Made by a program: the position numbers and the translations under genes. DNA of 64,000 nt from Rhizophlyctis rosea (lineage: Eukaryota; Chytridiomycota; Chytridiomycetes; Rhizophlyctidales; Rhizophlyctidaceae): contig JADGJC010000204.1 in assembly GCA_027596075.1 (NCBI GenBank), positions 1,629 to 65,628 on the forward strand, given 5' to 3'. Shown here in pieces: positions 23,656-34,679 of this stretch (within the stretch, counting starts at the first letter, position 1; the number at the start of each line of letters is the position of its first letter). Below the pieces are notes generated by a model, which saw only the letters and a list, made by a program, of their open reading frames with translations, was not told the origin of the DNA and did no database searches.

Positions 23656-25473
23656 TAGCGACCATCCAAGCGTAGATGCTTGGGCCAGTCTGGAGGCAAC
23701 CACAACCACAGTTATGGGTGCAATATACAGTACAGGGAGATGGCAGGTTGAGGTACTGCGCCGCAAAGGGAGGGATCAGAGCACGGACATGCAGGATAGA
23801 CTGAGTCAGAGTGGTACCGAATCCAAATACCTATGGTTCTTTGCCATGATATCAAAGCCGGAAGAAAGGCATAAGTGTAGTAGCCTACAACTTCTCTTTT
23901 TTGCACCATTCGCGCAGGTGTGAGTGATATGCATTGAAGTATCCTACACCAAATAAGGTTACACAAAGTTCTCAAAAGACTCATTGGAGTCTCAAATGCT
24001 ACAAATCAGCCAACCTTAAGTCGGGGACCGAAGAATAACCGTCAGCGTGCTACTCTCTGTCTGAGCTGTGCTCCTGGATGGACGTCCCTTTTTGTGATCT
24101 TGTTCACGGAACCCTACAAGTCCTACAGATTAAATTTCGGTGTGGCCCAGCATTCCGCCAGCATACGCAAAACGAAGATTTCTGGGCAGGGACACCAGCA
24201 CTCAGCGAATGCATATCTCTAGCGATGGCCAACGTGGCTGCGCTGTAACTCATGAGTATCCGCTCCTAGATTTTGGCGGAAGCGAAGGCCCTATTCATAA
24301 CAAAACTGCCATTTACCAATCATTCAACACTTATTCCACTAATCGCAGTTCAAATGAACTCTACGCTGATGGATACCATGTTGATTCCGTCCGCCGAGCA
24401 GCATCCCACATTTGTCGTCGCGACTTTGGCAGCCCTCGACATCCGTGCCAGAGGTATATCTCCGCAGAACCTTTTTTCTTTTCTCGAGACGCATTCATGC
24501 TTAAAATGACCTTGAATCGGTCGGTGCAGTTGAAGACGCTTGAAGCCTCTGAAAAAGGAAAGTATCAGCGCCTGGTCGAAAATATTATCCTGCGGGAAGT
24601 TGACTTGCGTTCATATTGGTGCTGTAAGATCTGTCAATGGGCGAGTACGTTTATGGAGTAGTGACTCGGGTTGTTGCTTCGCACTCCAAAATTACATGTG
24701 CATCGAGATTGGGCAATTACAACTCGCGCTGTGCCAAGATGCAAAACCTACCGTATAGTTATTTGAGGACAGCCGCGTCGCTTCTGGTGCTGGTTGCTGG
24801 CCGTCTTTTGAACTGCAAACGGCCGATTACGTGAGAGCTTTGTTGATCATTGCGCAGAGCTATAGGGCACCATTAACTTGCATTATTTTTGTTACCAAAA
24901 ATCCCTTTTTTCGGGCAACAGTCAGTATGTGAGAGTGCGGCACCCTTGCACGGCAGACTTCCGCTATTGAGTCGAACTGGTGCGTTAAATGGCCCTACAA
25001 GTAACTGACGGAATTGACCCATTGTATCCCAGTTGATATTTAAAGCTTCCGGGCGCTGATGCCATGTGTTGCGTCTTGTCATCATTGCTTTACCAGTAAG
25101 CACTGCTTCCGTACTCATCCTGAACACACCAGCGCTTGTCACGATAGCAATCAACCGCTGTTAGTGTCAGACCGGTAATCTACATTGCTAAATTGAGAAA
25201 AAGGAGACTCCTCCTGAGTAGAGCATTCTTGATGTGCGACTTCCGAACGAGTTTACCCAAGACGTTGGTGGCTCCACGCACTCAAGATGTCGTCGGATGC
25301 AGGATGACCTGCAGAACAAATGGAAGGCATAGTGCAGCCTCAAATACCCGGTATCCTTGCACACCGCTAAAGTCAGCATGCTCAAATCAATTGAGCGACT
25401 ACATCAATTGGGACATTCAAGATGGAGTGCATAAAGAGCCTTTATGCGCCTTTTTTTGGGATGCCACGGAAAC

Positions 25474-25506
25474 TTACACCGTCAGGGCGCGGGGCTGACG
25501 GTGTAA
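25474..25506. repeat. Perfect 12-bp inverted repeat with 9-nt GC-rich loop
   Basis: TTACACCGTCAG at 25474-25485 is mirrored by CTGACGGTGTAA at 25495-25506 around the loop GGCGCGGGG. This is much better than chance pairing in such sequence. No gene adjoins it, so it may be a hairpin RNA segment, a protein site or a mobile-element end. Confidence 0.6.
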
Positions 25507-27479
25507 AATGAGCTGTTGCTGGAACCTTTCTTGTAAGAATGCGTCACTGGATTCACAAACTGGTCGGCATATCAAGCACATCGGTTCCATCCTGTTCTGC
25601 AAAATGTCACTCCTGCATGCTGGAGGTCATGTACCTTAGTCGTAATGTACAAACTCAGGCTGGATATGGCTTGCCAAAGATCCATGAGCAAATTTATCAG
25701 AGATTGCCTACGTGCTGGGATGCAATGTTGCAATCAACGAGGCTCAAATCGACAATCGGAAAGTTCCGCAGAATCGCAGCTTCCTGGATGAGGAAAGCCT
25801 GTTTCTCGGATTCCCTTTTCCACGTCACGTATGCATGAAAAATTTCTTCAAAGTCATCAAGTAAACGATGCTGGTGTACGCACGGCATGCCACCAAAATC
25901 GTTGGAAAAGGAGCACTACCATGATGACAGCAAATTGGCGAATGCATGTGATACAGAACTGTTAAGCTCGTCCAAAGTGAGCCTGAATACCTGTCCTTGT
26001 TTGTGATATGAAAGAATTGGAACATATTTTCCGGCTTAACGGCAACCATATTTTACCCGTAATCGACATAGCAGCAGCTGAGAGGGCTAGTCATGTGTGA
26101 ACTGGCTGGTGACTCCTTACATATGACAGCAAAAACAAAGGAATGGAAGGTGGACATACTTGAGTTATATTTCGTTAGGGAGAACTATGTGTTCACAGCC
26201 GCTTCAAGCTATCTGACGTCGCATCTTGTTTCGAAGCTCAAAGTCGGCAATGGAACCTTTACCTTCGCCTTTTGTGAAAGCGCCACGAGCAAAAAGAACC
26301 ATATGGCAGGGTTCTGTGAACCCTTTAGTTTAAGCTGGCGAGCGGCGAGTTAACGCTTCCCCAGCTGGTGCCAAAGGATCGGGCAGATTGTTTTGTGCCG
26401 TTCAGTCTCTGATTCCCCGGATTCCTGATTGCCCAGCCACAAGAGTAGAATATTCATACTGCATAACGTGCAATAAATGACTGCAGTGAATGGCGGCGAT
26501 CCCAGGGCCTCACAAATCGTTTTTGCAGCTTTGTACACCTGCATGCGGCCGGAGAACCCATAATTGATTTCCTCAATTCGTTCCTGACAGAAGTACAAGG
26601 AAACAAAGGGCTAACCGCAAGTACATGCTCTCATCTCGCGCGGTGTACAATGAACGCCAAATGGGAGACCATCGTCCAACGCAATTGTAAAGTTGTCAAG
26701 AACTTTCGGTATACACGGCCAATCCGCGATTCGCAAGTTCTTGTTCGTACCTACGTGGGTTGAAAAAACGATTGTGTCGGATGTCTTTAACGGATCGACC
26801 GTCTGGATGATAGCGCGATTGTTCTTACAATCTTGCCTCTGCATCGAGTAGCCTCTTCAACTCTGCACGGCGTTGTGCGACGATGAGCTGATTTGCTTGC
26901 TGAAGTTCATCGCGAGTCCTGAGAACCGCCTCATCAATTTCAAGGTGTCTTTTGAATCAATAACAGTTGATACGTACGTGTTTTGGAGTCGATTGACTGT
27001 GGAAATGTACGTAGGAGATGTGGACGAATTGTGCCAGCCGGACACAAAATGTGATACGCGGGTTCTGAATGGGTTGTCAGAATTTATTGTTATCATGCAA
27101 AATCACAGCCACTTACTTGTGCGCCACTTCAGCGTGCTCGCGGAGCTTGTATTCTTGCTGCAGTGAATGGATCAGCTTCCGAGCCGACATGGAACTCACG
27201 GATGCTCATAGCGAGTTGACGGTGCCACACCTGAACGCGTTGGCGATACTGAGACTCTGCAAACAGAGCTGCATTGCTCTTAGACTTTGATGGAAGGACT
27301 GGCGGTGTCATTTTGATGCCAGGGGCAGTGTGCGCGATTGTAGGATGTCAATGGCAGGATTACGGATAGTTGCGGATGGACAAAAGCACGAGCCTGCAAC
27401 GAAGTCTTGGTGGTTGTGGCGCAGCCCCTCAGGTTTGTTTGCTTACGGTGCAAATTGCGCCACGCACTTATCTTAATGG

Positions 27480-27489
27480 GTCACGTGAC
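27480..27489. promoter_or_regulatory. GTCACGTGAC palindrome (E-box) upstream of ARS2
   Basis: A 10-bp perfect palindrome with a CACGTG core, the usual site for bHLH factors such as Cbf1-like proteins. It lies about 640 bp before the ARS2 start codon and close to the likely first exon. Binding is inference. Confidence 0.4.
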
Positions 27490-27497
27490 TGTGTGCT

Positions 27498-28126
27498 ATG
27501 ATTAACATTCCGAATTTCCGATCCCAGCAAGCAGAAGCGAAGCACAAGAAGCGTGGGAAAGCAGCAGATCCCTTTTTGCCTTCTTCGCCTTTCAGCATCG
27601 AAATTTGCGGATCAACACTCCGTAAGAACAGAGAGAACAACACTGCTGAAAGGCGCTTACTACTGGTGAGTGGGTCCCAATCCTCCAGCCTGACCGTAGG
27701 AGCGGAAGCGGAATGACGGGGCCGGGTTGGACTTGGCGTGACGGGGTGTGGCCCAAATCGTGGTTAGACCCAAACCGATTTTGTCTCAAAGCTTTATTTT
27801 GTCTGTCTGCCTTGTTGTCTTGCAAGCTTTGTCGTTATGCCTTGTCTTTTGGCTAGTCGTTCCGCAATCGTTTTCTGGGGGTGCTAGTTGCCCAGACTTG
27901 AACTTGACAATCGGCTTCACAATGTCGCAGACTGACCGTGAAAACTAGTAGTTATCCATTTAGACTTTTGGTCAACAGTGTGGGTTGGTGTGACTGAAGG
28001 ATGATAGCTTGGATATGCTGAAAGCGCTTTGACGGTTCTGCAGACTTTCACAATGACACTTTCCCATGCTAATACTACTTTCCTTTTGCAGAAAAATCCG
28101 CCAAACTGTATTCCGATCGCACAGAC
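27498..28126 (+). other. Probable 5' leader of ARS2 with one leader intron
   Basis: A strong donor (CTG|GTGAGT at 27666) and a strong acceptor (CCTTTTGCAG ending at about 28091) would remove an intron of about 426 bp and leave a leader of about 35 nt before ATG 28127. An upstream ATG at 27498 opens a 56-codon frame to the donor, but it would not join in frame with the ARS2 ATG. It would act as an upstream ORF if transcribed. The transcription start itself cannot be seen. Confidence 0.4.
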
Positions 28127-30917
28127 ATGGAGCTCGACGGCAATGCCGGCTCGGGTGACGAAGGAGCCGGGTCACGCCACTCTCGAGACAAATTTCGCCG
28201 GGAGCGGGACGACCAAGAAATCCCAAAAGACTCTTTTGGAAGGATCCCGAAAGGAGCTAAGAGGGATAGGGAAAGGAGTCAAAGTTCTGAGGACCGAGAT
28301 GGTAAGCATCAGGCATTCTGAACTTCACCTTTCCACCCTGTAAATGTGGCATTCATAAATGTATGGAATGCATGGACACTTGCGGATCATATTCTTTTCG
28401 TTTCAATTACTGATGGCTTTCTTCCATATTGAACAGGCGAACGTCGTCAAAGACGTCGCCGTGACGATCGTTCGGGCTCACCGCAGGACCGCGACTCGCG
28501 CCCAAAAGGAGACCGCGGAGGTGACCGAGGAGAACGAGACACGTATATCCCAGATTATAGTCGCAACGGCTATGATCCCCGCCCTCGGTACAATTCGTCC
28601 GTGAACACAGTGACCCAGCCCGTCGTGATGATGGATGCATTCGGCAATCCTGTCATTGTACCAGTCCCCATGGAAACCTTTGACGATCGCAGAGATGGAA
28701 GGAGGCGAAGTGGTAGAGTGGAACGGTGGGCTTTCTGAAAATATTGGTATTTTGGCAATTCCACGTGGCACTCATGATGAATATGTACAGTCCAAACTTG
28801 GAAGACCCCGCCAACTTGGATCATCTGGTCCCGGAAATCCAATTCCACGAGTGGCTCCGCCAAGAGGACCGCAATCGACGACGCGGGGACCCAGCAATGA
28901 GTGACGAGGAGATGAATCGACGCTATCAAATTTACAAAGAGAACTGGTCTCGCAAACAGCAGGAGAAGTTCTTTGCCGAAAAGATGGGAGAGGAGTGGTA
29001 AGCTCCAGAACGAAGTCGTACACTTCCTTCGTTACAGTTAATTCTAACGATCTTCACCAGGTTCCGCGAAAAATACCATCCCGTCGATTCAGCCAAGCTC
29101 AAAGAGGAGGTCAACCGCCGACGTGTGGAGCTCCTCGCCAAGTTCACCACTGATCTCAACACTGGAAAGTTCGACAATGTCAACTTCGATGAGCCCACGA
29201 CGGCTCCGAAGAACACCGAGAACCAGCCCGCAATCGAAATCAAGGAAGAGGACACCTCCGTTCCTTCTGCGCCGGAAGATTCTGTCATGAAGGAGGCGGA
29301 ACCGGAGGAGAAACAGGAGAAGGAGGGGTCGCCTGCCCCGCCTGCTGGTGCAAATGGAGTCGAAACAGCCGACGAGCCCTTCTTTTCGTTGTTCATCAAG
29401 AGTGTTCATCCTGATTTCAAAAGGGCGGAATTGATCGAGGTGAGCTTTCGTCGCCAAATCTTCTTTATATTGCAGGTGGATCTAAACATAATCATAGTGG
29501 TGCTCAAAAGCCGACGGCTTCACCCACCTTGCCCTCAGCGACCCAAAACCCGACAAGAAGTGGCACAGGTTAGGCTGGATCGTCTTCAAAGAAGGCACGG
29601 ACATGGGCGAAGCGATGAAGACGCTCAGCCAGCAGACCATTCCTCGCATCCCGGACTTCAAATTCCACTTGGCGTTGCACCATGCTGTACCGATCAGGAC
29701 TAGGGTCGCGCCGGGGGAGACCAACCGCCCTGAACGCTTGAAGCAGGACGCGAAGCAGATTCAGGAGCTGCTCGCTGTTTTGGATGAGGAGTGTGGGTTT
29801 CCGGTTGAGGAGGGGAGGGGTGTTGTGCAGAAGAGATTGGAGGAGAAGGTTTGGAAGGAGGTCGAGGCGAAGGATGGAGTGGATGAGAGTGAGGTTGAGA
29901 CTGCCAAGGTGCGTTGGGGATTGTTCTTTTCACATTTAAAAATAATTACTAACCGAACTTTCAGGCCAAAAAAGCTTTGGACCTCTACATCGAATACGCC
30001 CGCAAAGTCCACAACTACGACTACTACGGCGGCATCGAATCCAACTCCCCCGAAGACCACGCCCGCCGCTCAGCAATCTACCTCCGCCGCCCGCCGTCCC
30101 GCGAAGTCCGCCCAGACTGGACCGAACGCCTCGACGAGCGCGTGGCGCTGCGGATGTCTAAAGCTCTTGACGGCGAACCAATCTGGAAGCGCGGCGGTCG
30201 GAGGGTCGAGACGTTTGTGGACAACTTTTTGAGTAAGAAGTTCATTACTGCCGAGGGGACGGGTAAATTCAGGTGTGGGGAGTGTAAGAAGTTGTTCCGG
30301 GGGGAGGAGTTTGTGAGGAAGCATTTGAGAAGTAAGCATCCGAATACGTGGGAGGACACGAAGGTTGAGTGCGAGTATTTTAATGCTTATGTGAGGGATC
30401 CGAATAAGTTGGAGCCGTGGAAGATGGCGATCGGCGTGCCCGGTGCGATCGTCCCGGGACAGGCGGGGATCGGTGCTGCTGGTCCTGGTGGTCAAAGCGG
30501 GATGCCGGGGGGTGTTGTGCCTATGCCGGGGATGATGGGACCTATGGGGCCGATGATGATGCCTATGATGGGGGGGATGCCGGGGATGGGGATGTGGCGG
30601 CGCGCGCCCCCGGCCCGCCCCCCCCGCCCCCCGCCCCCGCCCCCCCGCCGGCCGCGCCCGCGGCGGCGGCCCCTCCCTCGGGGGGGTGGTGGTGGGAGGA
30701 AGAGCTTTGGGGGTGATGGGGGGAGGGCGATTCAGAGCCGGTTGGGGCCGCCGATTGGAAGGGATGGGTGAGTTGATGTTTTTTTGTGCGTTGTTTATCC
30801 TTTTACTTATCACTAATCGTCTTCACATCTCACAGCCGCCAAGACCCTCGTCAAATCAAGTCCTACACCGACTTGGACCAAGTTGCTTCGGGCGATATCG
30901 AGATTAGTTACGATTGA
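28127..30917 (+). CDS. ARS2: ARS2 / SERRATE / Pir2 homologue, nuclear RNA biogenesis zinc-finger protein
   Basis: In other eukaryotes ARS2 bridges the nuclear cap-binding complex to RNA processing, decay and small-RNA pathways. Exons: 28127-28301, 28437-28725, 28791-28997, 29061-29439, 29498-29908, 29965-30767 and 30836-30917, all with agreeing phase. The N-terminus is rich in Arg, Asp and Ser (DKFRRERDD, ERRQRRRRDD). The SERRATE/ARS2 N-terminal domain reads FHEWLRQEDRNRR, MNRRYQIYKENWSRKQQEKF and EEWFREKYHP. An acidic linker leads to an RRM-like part (WHRLGWIVFKEG). Then comes YARKVHNYDYYGGIESN and a C2H2 finger, FRCGECKKLF...FVRKHLRSKH (C-x2-C-x12-H-x4-H). A Gly/Met/Pro-rich stretch precedes the conserved end DPRQIKSYTDLDQ, matching the C-terminal tail that in animals contacts the cap-binding complex. 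The tail confirms the last small exon. A GC-extreme tract at 30596-30690 may hold base-call errors. Confidence 0.95.
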
Positions 30918-32552
30918 GGCGGTTGACCTTGCCGAGCCCTCTCATCCTTCGGTTCATCACGTCCAGCTCAGAACGCCCTTTGCATATATCACAAGCGGTT
31001 ATATAGCAAATTCGTCTGTCTGTCTTTTCTTTCTTCTTCCTTTTGTTTTTCGTCTTTCTTCTTTCTCTGTATTGCTTTGTCTATCTTTTTACTTTTGTGT
31101 TAGTGTATTTTTCCCTGCACGTCTTTCCCCTTTTCCACTTGAAGATTGGTAAATGCGTGCTGTTGGTATGTATGTTATGTCTTGCAAAAATACGCTTATT
31201 TGCTTTATATACAATGGGTTCCGCGTGGTGTCATATACTGCGGGGTGGGGGGTCCTGAGATCTGGTAGGATGTGGTTGGCAGTCTGGGATTGGCGATACA
31301 TATATGTACAGTGACACCTTCTTTGAGGGGAATTGATACGAGCGAGGTTGTTCGTGATTCCGTCCATCCACCACCTGCATGTCTTGGCTCCATTGTATTC
31401 TTTTTCTTCGCTTTGAACATGTCCGGGCGCGGATGTACAATAATCAATGATGAGTGAGGTGACTGAGTTGTGGGCAAGAAAGCCAGTTTGTGGTTATGGT
31501 GGTCACTGGCTGGGCACGCCATAGTCCGTCTCGTGGGTGTGTGAAAATATTCTTTTTGGTTTGGTTTGTTCGATAATCCGAATCTATTCATTTGTGCGTG
31601 GTGTAACAACGTCGTGAACGTCAATCTCTTACACATCGGTCGGTTGTTTGAGTGAGACTCTACACCTTTCCATTTCCGATTTGCAGTCCCTGTTTCCTTC
31701 CAGTAGTTCAGGAACTGTCGCTTTGAGAAACTATAGCGACCTCAAAAGAGGAGAAGACGAGACTGGAGATATGGAACCTTTACATCTTGAGCCATAATCA
31801 CATTGAAGCCATTGCGCGGTGGAGCGATTGCAGTTTCGTTTTGGTCTCCCAATTGATTGACCATATTTCGTGTCATTCATGCACGGTAGCCTGACTGTTG
31901 TCGTGCGAGTCTGATGCAGAAGACGGGTGTGATGTCGAATGGAAACCTGATCACTCCTTTCCACACTTTTGCGATGTCATTTTTCTGGTCGTGGATGCCT
32001 TCGTACGCCAATTTGGTGCTGGTCAAAAAAGTCAGTGGTAGGGAAGTGCGGATCTATCATTGATTGCAATGGCCAGCATTGATACATGCAGAAGATGTAA
32101 TCAAATGGGTAGTCGAACAGACTGACTTCCCAAAAGCACACACCTATTTGTGGACCCCTGGGATGTGCGGGGCAAACGAGATGAAGACTGACTCTCTCCG
32201 AAACGGATGGCGAGTGCGGGTAGCGGCGCCTGGAGAGATGATGCCCAAAAACAACCCTATGGCGTGAAGCCGCCTACTGTTTGACAGCTTGAAATACAAT
32301 CTGGCTGACTCGTTCCACTGAATTTAGACAAGACCCTGGTGTCAGGACCCTGACCCCGGATTCACGCCTTTGAAATTTCGAAGGCCTCTGTGTAGCACAG
32401 GATTCCCCGAATGGGACCAGGGCGTGTTGGGGGATGTTGAGGAGTGCTGTGGTGGAGGGAGACAGGCACGTTCCCAATACCAGCACCTTCTACCCCTCCT
32501 CAAAAGTCCTACTTTTCCAATCTTCACCGCTACCCTCGTAACCGCACGAAAA
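30918..32552. other. Intergenic stretch between ARS2 and the HET-domain gene
   Basis: About 1.6 kb. A T-rich tract follows the ARS2 stop (31020-31140), probably its 3' UTR and terminator region. Nothing else is recognisable; the short frames here lack support. The last 200 bp hold the promoter of the HET gene. Confidence 0.55.
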
Positions 32553-34679
32553 ATGAGCGGGTTCCTCGGCTATTTCAAAGGTCTCACAAAACGAAAATCA
32601 AAGTCGAAGCTGTCATCAACTCGCTCGACTCCAACACCCATAAGCGCCGTCAACGTCGTTCCAGCACCTGAAACTCCTCCACCATCCAGAGCTCCTATCG
32701 AGAGGTCCAAGTTCACCGGTCTGGTAGAACCACTCGAAAAAGATGATCCGAGGTTATGTAAGTGGACAATCACACCGTCACATTTGCAAGTATCAGATCC
32801 GTCAAATCTCCTGATCTATTCATCCAACCCTTAACAAGTAAAATTCCCCCACCGTATCTGGGACATCACCCACCAGAAATCCGTCCCCGTCACACCCGAA
32901 ATCCTCGACCACCTCCGTCAAGACAGCTACGTCGTCGTCAGCCACGTCTGGGGCAGTCCCACCGCCCTCTACAACCGCGACTACCCCGGTGTACACTGGC
33001 AAATCCCCGTCCGTTCCACCCGTAAAGTGGACTCCGTCATCGCCCACGCCCAGAAACGCGGCTACAAATACCTCTGGATGGACGTCCTGTGCATCAAACA
33101 AGACGACGACGCCGAAAAAGAGAGGGAAGTACCCAGGATGGGGCACTATTACTCTTTAGCGGCGGGATGTATCGTTATGATGGAATGCGGCACCATCGCA
33201 GCAGAGCAATACGTCTGGTCTCAACTCCCTTCCTGGCCCCTGAACCCCGACTCCATCGCCGGTTTCGACCCAAAAGGCGGAGCCAGCCACCAAATGCGCG
33301 TCCTCTCCTCCGCCATCGCAACCCATTTCGAAGACGAATGGTTTTGGCGCGTCTGGACGTACCAAGAATGTATCCTCCCCACCTGGTCAGCAGAAGTGAT
33401 TTGTGACCATGGCGATTGTTCGGAGCATACGATTGACGATTGGTTGGAGGTTGCGGTTGTGTTGCAGGAAATTCATTCACGGAGTCATCCGGGGCATTTG
33501 CCTATTGCGAGACCCTGGCCTGGGTTGAGGAACTTTGGGTTTATTTATAGTTTGGGGAAGGTGAGAGCCCGCGGACGGGGCAGTGGGGAGGGGAAAGCGA
33601 TGATGTTGGGGCCTTTGGTGAATGCTATTACGGGGAGGGAATGCAGTAGAAAGGATGATCGGTTGTTTGGGATTTTGGGGTTGCTGGCTTATGGGCATTG
33701 GATGACGGTCGAGTATGGGGAGCCGCAAAAGGCTTGGAAGGAGATGGCGACTGTGGCGATTTTAGCGGGGGATGTGTCTATCTTGGCTTTTAAGCGGTGT
33801 GTTGATACTGGACCGTCGAATCAGAGCTCCCTGCCGCCAAGACTTCAAGTATCTATTGCGGATGTCAGCACCAGCACTGTAGACGGGTGGCGTTGGCTTT
33901 CAGCCATCAATGGAAGCGGTCCAACGAATGAATATGACCACCTCAATCTACTCGACCCCAACCCATACCACATCGACCTCTCTCCCGAAAGTTCACCGGT
34001 CGTCGACAACCCCAAACCGCCGTACGTCGACTCAAACGGAATCCTCCACCTAAACTGCCTCAAAATAGGCACCCTCGAATGGGTCGCACCCACTTGGGGC
34101 TACACCGACGACGACCCAGAAGACCTCGTGGAGGTGTTATGGCAACTCCACCATCAAGCCGAAATCCCCACACCCACCATCGAAAAATGGTTAACATCCA
34201 TGCTCGAAACAACCGCAACAACCGCTCTATCCGCCATACCCCTCATACTCTCTATCCTAACCTCCCTCCCGGCTTCCCTTGATACATCCGAATGGACTCA
34301 CGGCTCGCAAACCTGCAAGCTCATCTCCAGAGCATTCAAAGACGACTCCACGCACGGACTTTGGGATATTCGCAACACAATCGACAAAGTCCTCCAACAA
34401 TACGGTAACAGAACGCGATTGGGCCACATCGGCCGTCCTGCCGTTATCATCAATGCCGCCACGAAGACGAGACATATCGTTGTTCTCGACCAACCTGCAC
34501 CTGTTCGCGCGGAGGTGTGGGCTTATGCTGTTGTTGAGAGGGCTGGAGGGAGGAAGGGGTTGATGACGTTGGTTTGTGAGGGTGGTGAAGGGGGGGTTTT
34601 GGGTGTTAGGGCGAGGAGTACGCCGGTGCATGGGGTTGATGTGAGTGGGTTGGCAACTGAGTATGTGAAGTTGGGGTGA
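32553..34679 (+). CDS. HET (heterokaryon incompatibility) domain protein
   Basis: A predicted 681-residue protein from two exons, 32553-32757 and 32839-34679 (donor TTAT|GTAAGT, acceptor TTAACAAG, phase 1). After a basic, Ser/Thr/Pro-rich N-terminus (about residues 1-68) the HET domain follows. Its motifs are YVVVSHVWGS, KYLWMDVLCIKQDD, EVPRMGHYYSLAAGCIVMME and FWRVWTYQECIL. Later comes RKDDRLFGILGLL, also typical of HET proteins. The remaining C-terminal half (about residues 300-681) is unrecognised and has no clear repeats or NACHT/WD40 module. In filamentous ascomycetes HET domains drive programmed cell death during non-self recognition. Whether that role applies here is unknown; many HET proteins have no tested function. 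The protein has no signal peptide or membrane segment. The first Met is chosen because it opens the frame that splices cleanly into the domain. Confidence 0.87.

Larger units (their letters stand above)
17740..27479. other. Gene-free stretch between the ZNFX1-like gene and ARS2
   Basis: Nearly 10 kb separating the 5' ends of two divergent genes, so the promoters of both lie at its edges. Only short open frames occur. Two neighbouring minus-strand frames (22614-23108 and 23344-23766) translate to hydrophobic, membrane-like segments, but I cannot join them into a gene. The stretch also holds a GAGACGGC-rich minisatellite and a perfect inverted repeat, listed separately. I see no transposase, reverse transcriptase, tRNA or rRNA. 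Confidence 0.55.

Noticed and set aside
24140..24661. 173-codon plus-strand frame
   Set aside because: Longest plus frame of the desert, but no recognisable domain, no start context and no conserved-looking segments; consistent with chance.
30070..30813. 247-codon minus-strand frame across ARS2
   Set aside because: It runs opposite to exons coding the conserved ARS2 C2H2 finger, and its composition is only Pro/Arg/His low complexity.
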